Below are positions 1 through 5,813 of a DNA stretch of 8,756 nt, piece by piece (positions within the stretch are counted from its first letter, which is position 1; every line of letters starts with the position of its first letter). The DNA is from an uncultured Hungatella sp. (GTDB lineage: Bacteria > Bacillota > Clostridia > Lachnospirales > Lachnospiraceae): contig CAUEKH010000085.1 in assembly GCA_959018155.1 (NCBI GenBank), positions 1 to 8,756 of the forward strand. The letters run 5' to 3'. The notes under the pieces are model-generated. The model had not been told where the DNA came from. It saw nothing but the letters and a program-made list of their open reading frames with translations, and ran no database searches. The translations under genes were made by a program, and so were the position numbers.

Positions 1-1338
1 TAAACCCAACGCATCATTTAAGACAAGCCACTGTTCCCGCTCCTCAATCTGGTCGTAAACCTCCTGTTGGAGAAATGAATCGCCAGCCGTCCGGGTATAG
101 GCAGGAAGCGGCATAATCTGGTAGTACGATCCTGTCTCTTCCGCCAAAATACTTTTGTTGTGGCCCTCTTCACAGAGCAGACGTTTCTGTCCATCCGGCT
201 CCACCACATGATACTTCCCCTCTTTCCCGAAAAGGAGGAGATCCTGCCCTTCCTCCTCACAGAGCGAATTATAGAACTCTAAGACGCGCCGAAGTTCTTC
301 CTCCGACTTAATTGCCCCGCTGCCAATCCGGTTAAACATCACCAGGCCGTTGTGGCCTTCCGTGCTGTTGACCCGGTACTCCCTTCCTTCTGCTCTGATG
401 AGAGGAAGAATCGCCACCTTTGCTTTCGGATTCAGTTCACGCATCTCATCCTCCATCTGGGGGGCATCGTCGATCACCCCGAATATCATACCGGCCCTCC
501 CCTGAATAAAGAGTTCCTGTCTCTGAACCGGGGTCAGAAAGGAAAAGGTATTCTCTAAATATCCGGCCTGGTATAAAGACTTAAACCAGTTCATCGCCTC
601 CATATACTCTTCTGTGGCAAAATCAGGGACCATGGCCGCCTCTTCTTCGTCATACTCCCAGCCGTTCGGTCCGCCCAAAGCCGTTGTCACATTCTGAATT
701 CCGTTCCACTCGCGGGTTCTCCACTGCTGCCACGAGTCGACAAGTCCCACCGTATCAGCGATTCCATTGCCATCTGGATCCTGTTCGGTAAAGGCCTTTA
801 ACATCTCATAGATCTCATCCAGCGTCTGCGGCGGTTTAATTCCCAGCTTTTCGGCCCAGTCAGCCCGGTAATAGGCGGCATATCTCGGCCGGATCCGCAG
901 CCTCGGAATTCCATAGATATGGCCGTGGATCCGGGAACCTTCCCATATCTCATCCCCGACAAATTCTTTCAGAGCCGGATAGTCGTCGAGATAATCGTCC
1001 AGTTCCCAGAAGCCGCCGGCTCTCACATAGGCGTAAAACGCCTCCTTATCCATAATTGTCTTATTAAACGCAATCACCATGGGGAGACCATCACTCCGGA
1101 TCAGCCGTTCTGTCTGCGCCACATACTCCAGAGTCGGCACCATCTGAAACTGTAAATCCGTATCTGTATATTTTTCCAGTTCCTCCAGCCATACGCCTCC
1201 GGGAGAGGCTTCCATCTCAGAGAACTGTTCCATCATCATGGTTATGGGAAACCGAGTCTCCTCCTCCTGTTTACAGCCTGTACAGAAGCATATTGCCAGG
1301 ACAGTCCACGCTGCCAGTATCACTCTCATCCGTCTCAT
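1..1338 (-). CDS. Extracellular solute-binding lipoprotein of an ABC (probably sugar) transporter, C-terminus cut by window edge
   Basis: Seen: an uninterrupted minus-strand frame of 446 codons runs from an ATG at 1336-1338 through base 1. The protein begins with a short basic stretch and a hydrophobic segment, ending in a lipobox-like CTGC with the lipid-modified Cys at residue 22. It should therefore be exported and anchored to the outer face of the membrane. An EF-hand-like loop, DPDGNGIAD (residues 187-195), is typical of YtcQ/LipO-like family 1 solute-binding proteins. Substrate-binding-protein patterns follow, such as RPRYAAYYRADWAEKLG near 150-166 and a YGIPR segment near 142. Known family members are about 500-550 aa, so roughly the last 50-100 residues lie to the left. 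Inference: it captures a sugar or oligosaccharide for an ABC importer, with permease genes probably further left. It is divergent from an AraC/YesN regulator, the usual arrangement for such uptake loci. The ribosome-binding site is weak; Met4 (1329) is an alternative start. The ligand cannot be predicted. Confidence 0.9.
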   Translation of the reverse strand, partial: MRRMRVILAAWTVLAICFCTGCKQEEETRFPITMMMEQFSEMEASPGGVWLEELEKYTDTDLQFQMVPTLEYVAQTERLIRSDGLPMVIAFNKTIMDKEAFYAYVRAGGFWELDDYLDDYPALKEFVGDEIWEGSRIHGHIYGIPRLRIRPRYAAYYRADWAEKLGIKPPQTLDEIYEMLKAFTEQDPDGNGIADTVGLVDSWQQWRTREWNGIQNVTTALGGPNGWEYDEEEAAMVPDFATEEYMEAMNWFKSLYQAGYLENTFSFLTPVQRQELFIQGRAGMIFGVIDDAPQMEDEMRELNPKAKVAILPLIRAEGREYRVNSTEGHNGLVMFNRIGSGAIKSEEELRRVLEFYNSLCEEEGQDLLLFGKEGKYHVVEPDGQKRLLCEEGHNKSILAEETGSYYQIMPLPAYTRTAGDSFLQQEVYDQIEEREQWLVLNDALGL

Positions 1339-1353
1339 AATCCGTTTCCATTC

Positions 1354-1382
1354 TATACATCTTTCCTGTTTTATGGTAAAAT
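1354..1382 (+). promoter_or_regulatory. Candidate promoter of the AraC/YesN regulator gene
   Basis: On the plus strand TATACA (1354-1359) and TAAAAT (1377-1382) are separated by 17 bp, with TG one base before the -10 (TGGTAAAAT). A start near 1389 would leave about 59 nt before the ATG at 1448. The region is AT rich, so chance matches are likely. Confidence 0.4.
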
Positions 1383-1394
1383 AAAACTGTTTTA
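1366..1394. repeat. Direct repeat CTGTTTTA x2, 21 bp apart; possible AraC-type operator
   Basis: CTGTTTTA occurs at 1366-1373 and again at 1387-1394, start-to-start 21 bp, or two helical turns. The second copy is part of a 13-bp palindrome, TAAAACTGTTTTA (1382-1394), lying between the two candidate -10 boxes. AraC-family proteins commonly bind direct repeats spaced about 21 bp. The role here is inferred from spacing and position only. Confidence 0.35.
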
Positions 1395-1402
1395 GCTTTC
1401 CC

Positions 1403-1425
1403 ATTATATCATAAACTTTAAAAAA
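1403..1425 (-). promoter_or_regulatory. Candidate promoter of the solute-binding protein gene (extended -10)
   Basis: On the minus strand there is a perfect TATAAT (1403-1408) preceded by TG one base upstream (TGATATAAT, an extended -10). Seventeen bases further upstream the -35 position reads only TTTAGT, a poor match. A start site near 1396 would give a leader of about 58 nt before the ATG at 1338. A good -10 with a poor -35 fits a promoter that needs an activator such as an AraC protein (inference). Confidence 0.5.
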
Positions 1426-1447
1426 ACTAAAGGAGCATCCCGCACTC

Positions 1448-3307
1448 ATGAAAGGTCATTCACTCTCTCAAAAACTGAAAGAATACGCATTTGAAAATAT
1501 GCGGCGCTTCTGGGTTATTTCCTATGTCATTATCCTGCTGCTTCCGCTGGCCTTAAACCTTTTTGTCTACCAGAACGCCTATCGCACCATCAAGCAACAG
1601 GCACAGGAGGCGCAGAAATCCGCAGTGGAACGTCTTTCCACCAATATGGACAACGAATTCCGGCGGATCGATGAGTTCGTATCTGTCATTTCCTATGATA
1701 TTAATATGAATTATCTGCTCAACACTTCCAGTATTGAAAGCTTCAAACAGAGTTATGCGGCTGCCTCCAGGCTCTTCGATTTGAATGAAACGCTTCGCTT
1801 AAATCTGCCAACCGCCAGCTTTATCAGCGACTACTATATCTTTTCCCCGGGAAATTCCCTGGTGTTCCACAACTCCGGCGTCAATGACATACAACAGTAC
1901 AGCGGCCTTCCGGGAAACTATACAAAGCTGCTCTATGAGAAATGTCATTCCCTCGATACCCACTCACTACAGCTTTTTTCTTTCGAGCCGGAATCCGGCA
2001 GTTCTTATATGGCAGTGCTCTACCCCCTGCCCTATTCTTATCTGCCCAAAGGCTACATTGTTATTCTCATGGACAGCCAGAAGTTAAACCAGGCCATGCA
2101 GAGCCTCTATTCTCAGGCAGACAGCCAAATCTACCTTGTGGACAAAGACTTTCACGCCCTGGCAGGAAAAGAGGGTCTGGCAGACGCAGATGTCTTCGCC
2201 GGTTACGATTTTTCCCATGGTTCCGTGCGCGGACACCTTCCCGGCACGAGGGGCGCCACCTTCCTGTACTCTGCTTCCTCTGGGGTTCTTCCGCTCTCCT
2301 ATATCTGCACGCTTCCGGAATCGGTAGCCACAGCCAATCTGATTTATATGCGCCACTCTCTCTGGATCAGTGCCTTCTGCTGTCTGTTCGGAGGCGGATT
2401 CCTGATTTTTCTGCTATCCAGATACAACTACAGCCCATGGCAGAAGCTTATCACTACGATTGAAAATTTATCCAGTTCCTCCGTGAAGGATGGAGGGAAT
2501 GAGTTTCAGATTGTTTTAAATACCCTGACCAATATCTACCAGGAAAAGGCGACCATCGAGGAGGTCTTCCACCGGCAGAACCGCACTCTCTACTCCTACT
2601 ATTTAACGCGCATGTTAAAGGGGCGCATGGGAATCGAGAATATGGAGGAATCGGTCCTTGAAAATATGGAACAGCAGCTCCGTCTCGACAACTATACGGT
2701 TCTCATTTCCCTGGCCGATGTGAAGGATAACTGGACCTCCAGCCACACGGAACTGGCCAAAGACGCCTATTTGACTTTTTTTGAAAATCAGATTGCCAGC
2801 AGGCTCCAGGAAGACTTAGGCGCCTCTTTCGCTATCGGATTCGCAGAAGTTTACGACTACACAGCCTGTGTCATCGGCATGTCGGAGGCTGAGACTGAGA
2901 CGTGGCAGGCGCGTTTATCTTCTTCCATGGAAAAAATAATTAACGATTTGTCCGAGAGCCTCGATGTTCAATACTATTTTGCCTTCAGCAGCCTGCATCA
3001 CAGCGTTACGGAGATGTACGCGGCATGGGAGGAGGCCTTCTCCTCCATCTCCCTCTCTGTCATGAATCAGGAAAAGGCGCTGACTTTTTATGAAGATACC
3101 CAGTTTAATGACCCGGGAAGCTACGCCTACCCGCAGAAGACGGAACAGATGCTGATTAATTTAATTCAGATCGGGCAGAGCGAGGAAGCCGCGGCCCTGA
3201 TCGAATCGCTCTCTGAAGAGATTGCCCGCCAGTTCCCCGTCTTCGAAACTGCCAAATGTACTGCATCCGACGTACTCTGCAGTATCACAAAGGCATTCAC
3301 CCATTAA
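1448..3307 (+). CDS. Sensor half of the interrupted YesN/AraC regulator (619 aa)
   Basis: This is the part translated if the TAA at 3305 acts as a stop. Residues 1-20 are basic and cytoplasmic. TM1 is about 21-41 (FWVISYVIILLLPLALNLFV). Residues about 42-303 form an extracytoplasmic sensor region, probably Cache-like, starting with a helical stretch (about 46-80) typical of these receptors. TM2 is about 304-324. Residues about 340-600 form a cytoplasmic linker domain. Its segment around FAFSSLHHSVTEMYAAWEEA resembles the conserved S-Y-x-E-A region found ahead of the DNA-binding domain in YesN and CdaR-like regulators (my reading, from memory). The product ends at KAFTH without any DNA-binding domain. 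It would be a membrane protein with a sensor and no output, unless the stop is read through or is a sequencing error. The ligand is unknown. Confidence 0.7.
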   Translation: MKGHSLSQKLKEYAFENMRRFWVISYVIILLLPLALNLFVYQNAYRTIKQQAQEAQKSAVERLSTNMDNEFRRIDEFVSVISYDINMNYLLNTSSIESFKQSYAAASRLFDLNETLRLNLPTASFISDYYIFSPGNSLVFHNSGVNDIQQYSGLPGNYTKLLYEKCHSLDTHSLQLFSFEPESGSSYMAVLYPLPYSYLPKGYIVILMDSQKLNQAMQSLYSQADSQIYLVDKDFHALAGKEGLADADVFAGYDFSHGSVRGHLPGTRGATFLYSASSGVLPLSYICTLPESVATANLIYMRHSLWISAFCCLFGGGFLIFLLSRYNYSPWQKLITTIENLSSSSVKDGGNEFQIVLNTLTNIYQEKATIEEVFHRQNRTLYSYYLTRMLKGRMGIENMEESVLENMEQQLRLDNYTVLISLADVKDNWTSSHTELAKDAYLTFFENQIASRLQEDLGASFAIGFAEVYDYTACVIGMSEAETETWQARLSSSMEKIINDLSESLDVQYYFAFSSLHHSVTEMYAAWEEAFSSISLSVMNQEKALTFYEDTQFNDPGSYAYPQKTEQMLINLIQIGQSEEAAALIESLSEEIARQFPVFETAKCTASDVLCSITKAFTH

Positions 3308-3364
3308 CCGGATGCCGCGCGGGAACAGCTTCAGAAGCAGTATTTCGCCATTGTTGAGAGTTTT

Positions 3365-3826
3365 ATGCAGGCCAACTCCTACAAGAAGTTGACGAAGAAG
3401 CTGTCAGAGGCGTCCACCCTCGTAGCATCAGGGTACTCCAATACTGCGGACAGCGATTCCCCGCAGAGTACCTGGATTCCCAGAATCGAGCAGGAGTTGG
3501 AGGCAAACCTCTACGATGAGAATTTAAATGTCATGTTTCTGGCTCACCGCCTCGGCATCAGTTCCAAATACATCTCTTCCCTTTACATGGAGGCGAAGGG
3601 CGTCAGCATCGTGGACACTATCCACCGGCGCAGAATCGAGCGGTTCAAGGAACTGATCCAGAACGGCGACATGAATATCGCAGATGCAGCCGCGGCCGTG
3701 GGATATAACAGTATCGCCACTCTGAATCGCTGGGTTAAGAAGTATGAGGGCGTCACCCCCGGCCAGCTCAAATCCATTCACCGAAACTCAGGCACCACCA
3801 TAACCCACCGTCCATCCTCCGGGTAA
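3365..3826 (+). CDS. DNA-binding half of the interrupted regulator: AraC-type helix-turn-helix fragment (153 aa)
   Basis: The first ATG after the internal stop, in the same frame, opens a 153-aa frame. The AraC/HTH_18 domain spans about residues 40-137. The first helix-turn-helix includes NVMFLAHRLGISSKYISSLY (55-74). The second includes IADAAAAVGYNSIATLNRWV (105-124), ending in the signature YEGVTPGQLK. In the usual G(Y/F)x(D/S)xxYFxRxFKKxxGxTPxxYR signature, Leu and Trp stand in for two of the aromatic positions here. Upstream of the ATG there is only a weak GAGAG, 4 nt away, so independent translation is doubtful. If it is made, it would be a soluble DNA-binding domain without its sensor. 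The last 16 residues (after LKS) are a non-family tail, and the coding end overlaps the opposite-strand 107-aa gene by 49 bp. More likely this is the remnant of one 792-codon gene. Confidence 0.55.
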   Translation: MQANSYKKLTKKLSEASTLVASGYSNTADSDSPQSTWIPRIEQELEANLYDENLNVMFLAHRLGISSKYISSLYMEAKGVSIVDTIHRRRIERFKELIQNGDMNIADAAAAVGYNSIATLNRWVKKYEGVTPGQLKSIHRNSGTTITHRPSSG

Positions 3827-4101
3827 AATATCAGCTTAAATTCCTGGGTCAGCCCTCCCATGACGGCGCGGCAGACGTATTCCTTCGACGGAATTCCGGA
3901 GTAATTCTTCTCCTCGCTGAGCCGGACTGTTACATGGTCTACAGTCCGGATTACGCCGTCATCCCCCTCAAATTTAAAAGAGAGAGGCCGGATAGAACCG
4001 TCACTGGTAAACCACGCCTTGCAGGCGATCTTCACCTGCCTTCCTTTCAGCGGCCCGCTGTCAACTGCGTCCGCATTTGTCCCTATTCCAAATGATCCCA
4101 T
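3778..4101 (-). CDS. Small protein of unknown function, second gene of the dinB unit
   Basis: A 107-aa frame starts at ATG 4099-4101 and ends at TGA 3778-3780. I do not recognise the family. There is no signal peptide or membrane segment. After a Gly/Ala/Asp-rich start (1-17), the rest alternates hydrophobic and charged residues in a beta-strand-like pattern, for example GRQVKIACKAWF, HVTVRLSEE, KEYVCRAVM and FKLIFYPEDGRWVMVV. This suggests a small all-beta fold, possibly an SH3/OB-like barrel (inference). It follows the polymerase gene by 15 bp, and its AGGGGG ribosome-binding site (4113-4118) overlaps the polymerase TAG stop, so the two are probably translationally coupled and SOS-induced together. 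Its 3' end overlaps the convergent regulator gene by 49 bp. It could be a partner of the polymerase or an unrelated passenger. Confidence 0.75.
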   Translation of the reverse strand: MGSFGIGTNADAVDSGPLKGRQVKIACKAWFTSDGSIRPLSFKFEGDDGVIRTVDHVTVRLSEEKNYSGIPSKEYVCRAVMGGLTQEFKLIFYPEDGRWVMVVPEFR

Positions 4102-4112
4102 GTTCTGTTCAT

Positions 4113-4118
4113 CCCCCT
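4113..4118 (-). promoter_or_regulatory. Ribosome-binding site overlapping the dinB stop codon
   Basis: On the minus strand AGGGGG shares its A and first G with the TAG stop of the polymerase gene (4117-4119) and lies 11 nt before the ATG of the 107-aa gene. This layout favours reinitiation, so production of the small protein would depend on translation of the polymerase. Confidence 0.6.
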
Positions 4119-5385
4119 ATCTGATATCGTGTCTGCTGTAATCCACGCTGCGCTTCTCCCTGGAGATTCCTCCGCCCATGTGGTCGAAGTTCACGCCCCC
4201 GGCCGTCAGAAAGCTGGCCCGCATGACCGAGTCGTTGCCGAAACGGCGGCGGATGGCGTCTACCGCCTGGTCCATCTTCTCCATTTTTTCATAATCCATT
4301 TCCTCAAATAAGGAAAGCTGCCTTGCCTCCTCCTTCGTGACCCGGCTGGTGTGGATTCCGAGGTGGCGGACCGGCGCGCAGTCCCACGCCTCGTCAAATG
4401 CCCGGCAGGCGGCTTCATACACCTCCCTGGTAATGTTGGTGGGTGTCGGAAGGGAAATCTGATGTCTGTAGTATTCAAACCGGTAATCGCGGATTCCCAC
4501 AGCCACCACGCCGATCCTCACACGGTCGGCCCGAAGCCTGGCGGCCAGCGTCTCCGCCAGGGATAAAAGGACGAGCTTCGCGGTTTCCCGGTCCTGGACG
4601 TCGAAGGGTGTGGTGGTGGAGTTTCCGTAGCCTTTGTTGGGCGGGGGCGCCGGAAGCACCTCCGACGCGTCGAGTCCATTGGCAAAAGCCCAGATCGTCT
4701 CCCCGTATTTGCCAAAATGGTTCCGCAAAATTTCCGGCTTCATGAGGGCCAGCTCCCCGATTGTGCCTATTCCAAGATTCCTTAACTTCTTTTTCGTTGC
4801 GCTGCCGATAAAAAACAGTTCTCCTACCGGGAGAGGCCACATTTTTCGGGGAATCTCATCTTTCCAGAGTGTGTGGACCTGATCCGGCTTCTTAAAATCA
4901 GAGGCCATCTTCGCCAGCAGTTTATTTTCCGCCACCCCGATATTGACCGTAAATCCCAGTTCCTCCCGGATCCGGTCCTTTATCATAACCGCAGTTTCCT
5001 CAGGAGGCCCGAAAAGCGTTTCCAGCCCCGTCATATCCAGGAAGGCCTCATCAATGCTGTACTGCTCCACCAGGGGCGTATACTCGCCGAGAAGCTTCAT
5101 GAGACCGGCGCTGGACCTCTGATAGAGGTTGTAGTTGGGCGGCGCCAGATAAAGGCCGGGACATTTTTTTAAGGCAGCGCCCACCGGCTCTCCCGTTTTT
5201 ATCTTCCAGCGCTTCGCCGGCACTGATTTTGCTAAAATGATTCCGTGCCGTTTCGTCACATCACCGCCAACTGCCGAGGGAATTGTCCGCAAATCGAGAG
5301 TTCCTCCCAGATGCTTCAGACGGTAGACCGCCTCCCAGGACAGAAAGGCGGAATTTACATCCACATGGAATATGGTATGTTCCAT
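4117..5385 (-). CDS. dinB: DNA polymerase IV / Y-family translesion polymerase
   Basis: It encodes a 422-aa error-prone polymerase that copies past DNA damage in the cytoplasm. Catalytic residues are visible: D9 in FHVDVNSAF, and D112/E113 in YSIDEAFLDMTG. F14 aligns with the steric-gate Phe (F13) of E. coli DinB, while the preceding residue is Ala instead of Phe. A palm/thumb region (GFTVNIGVAENKLLAKMASD, 144-163) is followed by a helix-hairpin-helix around 191-225, then the little-finger domain (about 255-350). A sliding-clamp peptide QLSLF (356-360) is followed by a 62-residue tail with the pattern MDQAVDAIRRRFG, as in UvrX/YqjW-type Y-family enzymes of Firmicutes, so the name dinB versus uvrX is not fully settled. 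The start at 5383-5385 is supported by GAGGTGATC (5390-5398), a nine-base match to the anti-Shine-Dalgarno complement. The upstream promoter carries a LexA box, so SOS control is expected. Confidence 0.93.
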   Translation of the reverse strand: MEHTIFHVDVNSAFLSWEAVYRLKHLGGTLDLRTIPSAVGGDVTKRHGIILAKSVPAKRWKIKTGEPVGAALKKCPGLYLAPPNYNLYQRSSAGLMKLLGEYTPLVEQYSIDEAFLDMTGLETLFGPPEETAVMIKDRIREELGFTVNIGVAENKLLAKMASDFKKPDQVHTLWKDEIPRKMWPLPVGELFFIGSATKKKLRNLGIGTIGELALMKPEILRNHFGKYGETIWAFANGLDASEVLPAPPPNKGYGNSTTTPFDVQDRETAKLVLLSLAETLAARLRADRVRIGVVAVGIRDYRFEYYRHQISLPTPTNITREVYEAACRAFDEAWDCAPVRHLGIHTSRVTKEEARQLSLFEEMDYEKMEKMDQAVDAIRRRFGNDSVMRASFLTAGGVNFDHMGGGISREKRSVDYSRHDIR

Positions 5386-5404
5386 ACCTGATCACCTCAC
5401 TCCC

Positions 5405-5433
5405 ATTATATCGAATATATGTTCGATTTCCAA
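5405..5433 (-). promoter_or_regulatory. dinB promoter
   Basis: On the minus strand the -35 is TTGGAA (5428-5433) and the -10 is a perfect TATAAT (5405-5410), with an exact 17-bp spacer. The -10 lies 19 bp upstream of the dinB ATG, so the leader is short and carries only the ribosome-binding site. The spacer is almost completely filled by the LexA box, so repressor and RNA polymerase would compete for the same DNA. Confidence 0.8.
5412..5425. promoter_or_regulatory. LexA (SOS) operator
   Basis: CGAATATATGTTCG on the plus strand matches the Gram-positive LexA (DinR) consensus CGAAC-N4-GTTCG except for one base in one half-site (T for C). It sits inside the 17-bp spacer of the dinB promoter, the classic position for LexA repression. 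Family knowledge: cleavage of LexA after DNA damage would release the gene. Confidence 0.85.
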
Positions 5434-5476
5434 TGGGAAGTACAGGAAATGGCAGAATGAGCAGAAATGACAATAG

Positions 5477-5506
5477 AAAAAAGCTTCCGGAGTTTTCCGA
5501 AAGCTT
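5477..5506 (-). terminator. Intrinsic terminator of the tRNA operon
   Basis: Arms 5481-5491 and 5496-5506 pair at 10 of 11 positions (one G-T or A-C type mismatch) around a 4-base loop. Read on the minus strand, the stem is followed by a run of six T (5477-5482). It lies 10 bp after tRNA-Glu and about 40 bp before the dinB promoter, so it separates the two units. Confidence 0.85.
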
Positions 5507-5515
5507 CTTACGTGA

Positions 5516-5587
5516 TGACCTATCCGAGAATCGAACTCGGGTTTCCGCCGTGAGAGGGCGGCGTCTTGACCGCTTGACCAATAGGCC
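5516..5587 (-). tRNA. tRNA-Glu (anticodon CTC)
   Basis: The 72-nt gene folds as a full cloverleaf. The acceptor GGCCTAT pairs with ATAGGTC (one G-U), with discriminator A. The anticodon stem CCGCC/GGCGG encloses loop CTCTCAC, giving anticodon CTC, which reads GAG. The T arm is CCGAG-TTCGATT-CTCGG. It closely resembles the Firmicutes tRNA-Glu sequence, with CTC in place of the usual TTC. The 3' CCA is not encoded and must be added by the nucleotidyltransferase. It is the second gene of the Pro-Glu operon. Confidence 0.95.
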
Positions 5588-5612
5588 ATGTATCGAACTT
5601 CGACCAAAAGCG

Positions 5613-5686
5613 TCGAGGCGACAAGATTCGAACTTGCGACCTCTGCGTCCCGAACGCAGCGCTCTACCAAACTGAGCCACGCCTCG
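5613..5686 (-). tRNA. tRNA-Pro (anticodon CGG)
   Basis: The 74-nt gene has acceptor CGAGGCG/CGCCTCG with the C1-G72 pair and A73 that mark bacterial tRNA-Pro. The D stem is GCTC/GAGC, the anticodon stem CTGCG/CGCAG with loop TTCGGGA (anticodon CGG, reading CCG), and the T loop TTCGAAT. CCA is not encoded. A 25-nt spacer separates it from tRNA-Glu, and its 5' end lies 11 bp after the -10 box, so the precursor leader is only a few bases. Confidence 0.95.
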
Positions 5687-5697
5687 ATACCTTTGGT

Positions 5698-5726
5698 AGT
5701 ATAATATAAAAATGATGGAATGTCAA
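5698..5726 (-). promoter_or_regulatory. Strong promoter of the tRNA-Pro/tRNA-Glu operon
   Basis: On the minus strand a perfect TTGACA (5721-5726) and TATACT (5698-5703, one base from consensus) are separated by exactly 17 bp. It is the best promoter in the window and directly precedes tRNA-Pro. Confidence 0.9.
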
Positions 5727-5770
5727 CTATATTTTGGAATTTTTTTAATTTTTTTTATTTTATATATAAC
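5727..5770 (-). promoter_or_regulatory. A/T-tract region, possible UP element upstream of the tRNA promoter
   Basis: Almost pure A/T sequence lies directly upstream of the -35. Read on the minus strand it holds successive A runs, each 4-8 bases long. Such tracts upstream of stable-RNA promoters often bind the RNA polymerase alpha C-terminal domain or bend the DNA. The role is inferred from position and composition. Confidence 0.5.
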
Positions 5771-5783
5771 ATCGAAAATTTCC

Positions 5784-5798
5784 TGGCGTTCTCCGCCA
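5784..5798 (-). terminator. Weak hairpin after the acetyltransferase gene, possible terminator
   Basis: On the minus strand TGGCG-GAGAA-CGCCA forms a perfect 5-bp stem 16 bp after the stop codon. It is followed by GGAAATTTT, only four T and not adjacent to the stem, so termination would be inefficient. It is the only candidate between polC/acetyltransferase and the tRNA promoter. Confidence 0.25.
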
Positions 5799-5813
5799 CT
5801 CTGCCGCTGCTCA

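Larger units (their letters stand above)
1448..3826 (+). pseudogene. Membrane sensor/AraC-family regulator (YesN-like) interrupted by an in-frame TAA
   Basis: Seen: the frame opened by the ATG at 1448 runs to TAA at 3305-3307, then continues in the same frame, with protein-like sequence, to TAA at 3824-3826. The whole frame is 792 positions, close to the 750-800 aa of intact YesN-like one-component sensors. The order is cytoplasmic N-terminus, TM1, outside sensor region, TM2, cytoplasmic linker domain, AraC helix-turn-helix. The 19 codons after the stop (reading PDAAREQLQKQYF and on) encode plausible linker, so there is no frameshift. One base change would restore the gene; TTA (Leu) to TAA is the simplest guess. 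A sequencing error cannot be excluded from one window. AGGAG at 1431-1435, 12 nt before the ATG, is the ribosome-binding site. Inference: the intact protein would sense an external ligand and control the divergent solute-binding protein operon. Confidence 0.75.

Noticed and set aside
1942..2463. 173-aa plus-strand frame inside the regulator gene
   Set aside because: It overlaps the sensor region in another frame, has no start signal and no recognisable domain.
3305..3307. Recoded stop (selenocysteine, pyrrolysine or reassigned codon) in the regulator gene
   Set aside because: The codon is TAA, not TGA or TAG, no recoding hairpin is apparent, and TAA ends polC and this same frame normally.
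4443..4840. Open frames on both strands within dinB (100 and 121 aa)
   Set aside because: They are Arg/Pro/Gly-rich shadows of the GC-rich dinB codons; dinB itself is intact in the true frame.
5588..5612. Small inverted repeat (TCGAA-TTCGA type) between the two tRNAs as a regulatory hairpin
   Set aside because: The arms are 5 bp with almost no loop. More likely it is ordinary spacer processed during tRNA maturation.
5261..5680. Open frames on both strands covering the tRNA region (92-139 aa)
   Set aside because: They run through two complete tRNA cloverleaves, a terminator and the dinB promoter, so they are not coding.
5739..5760. T-rich run as a plus-strand terminator
   Set aside because: There is no GC-rich hairpin before it and no plus-strand gene upstream. 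The run is better explained as the A/T tract in front of the tRNA promoter.
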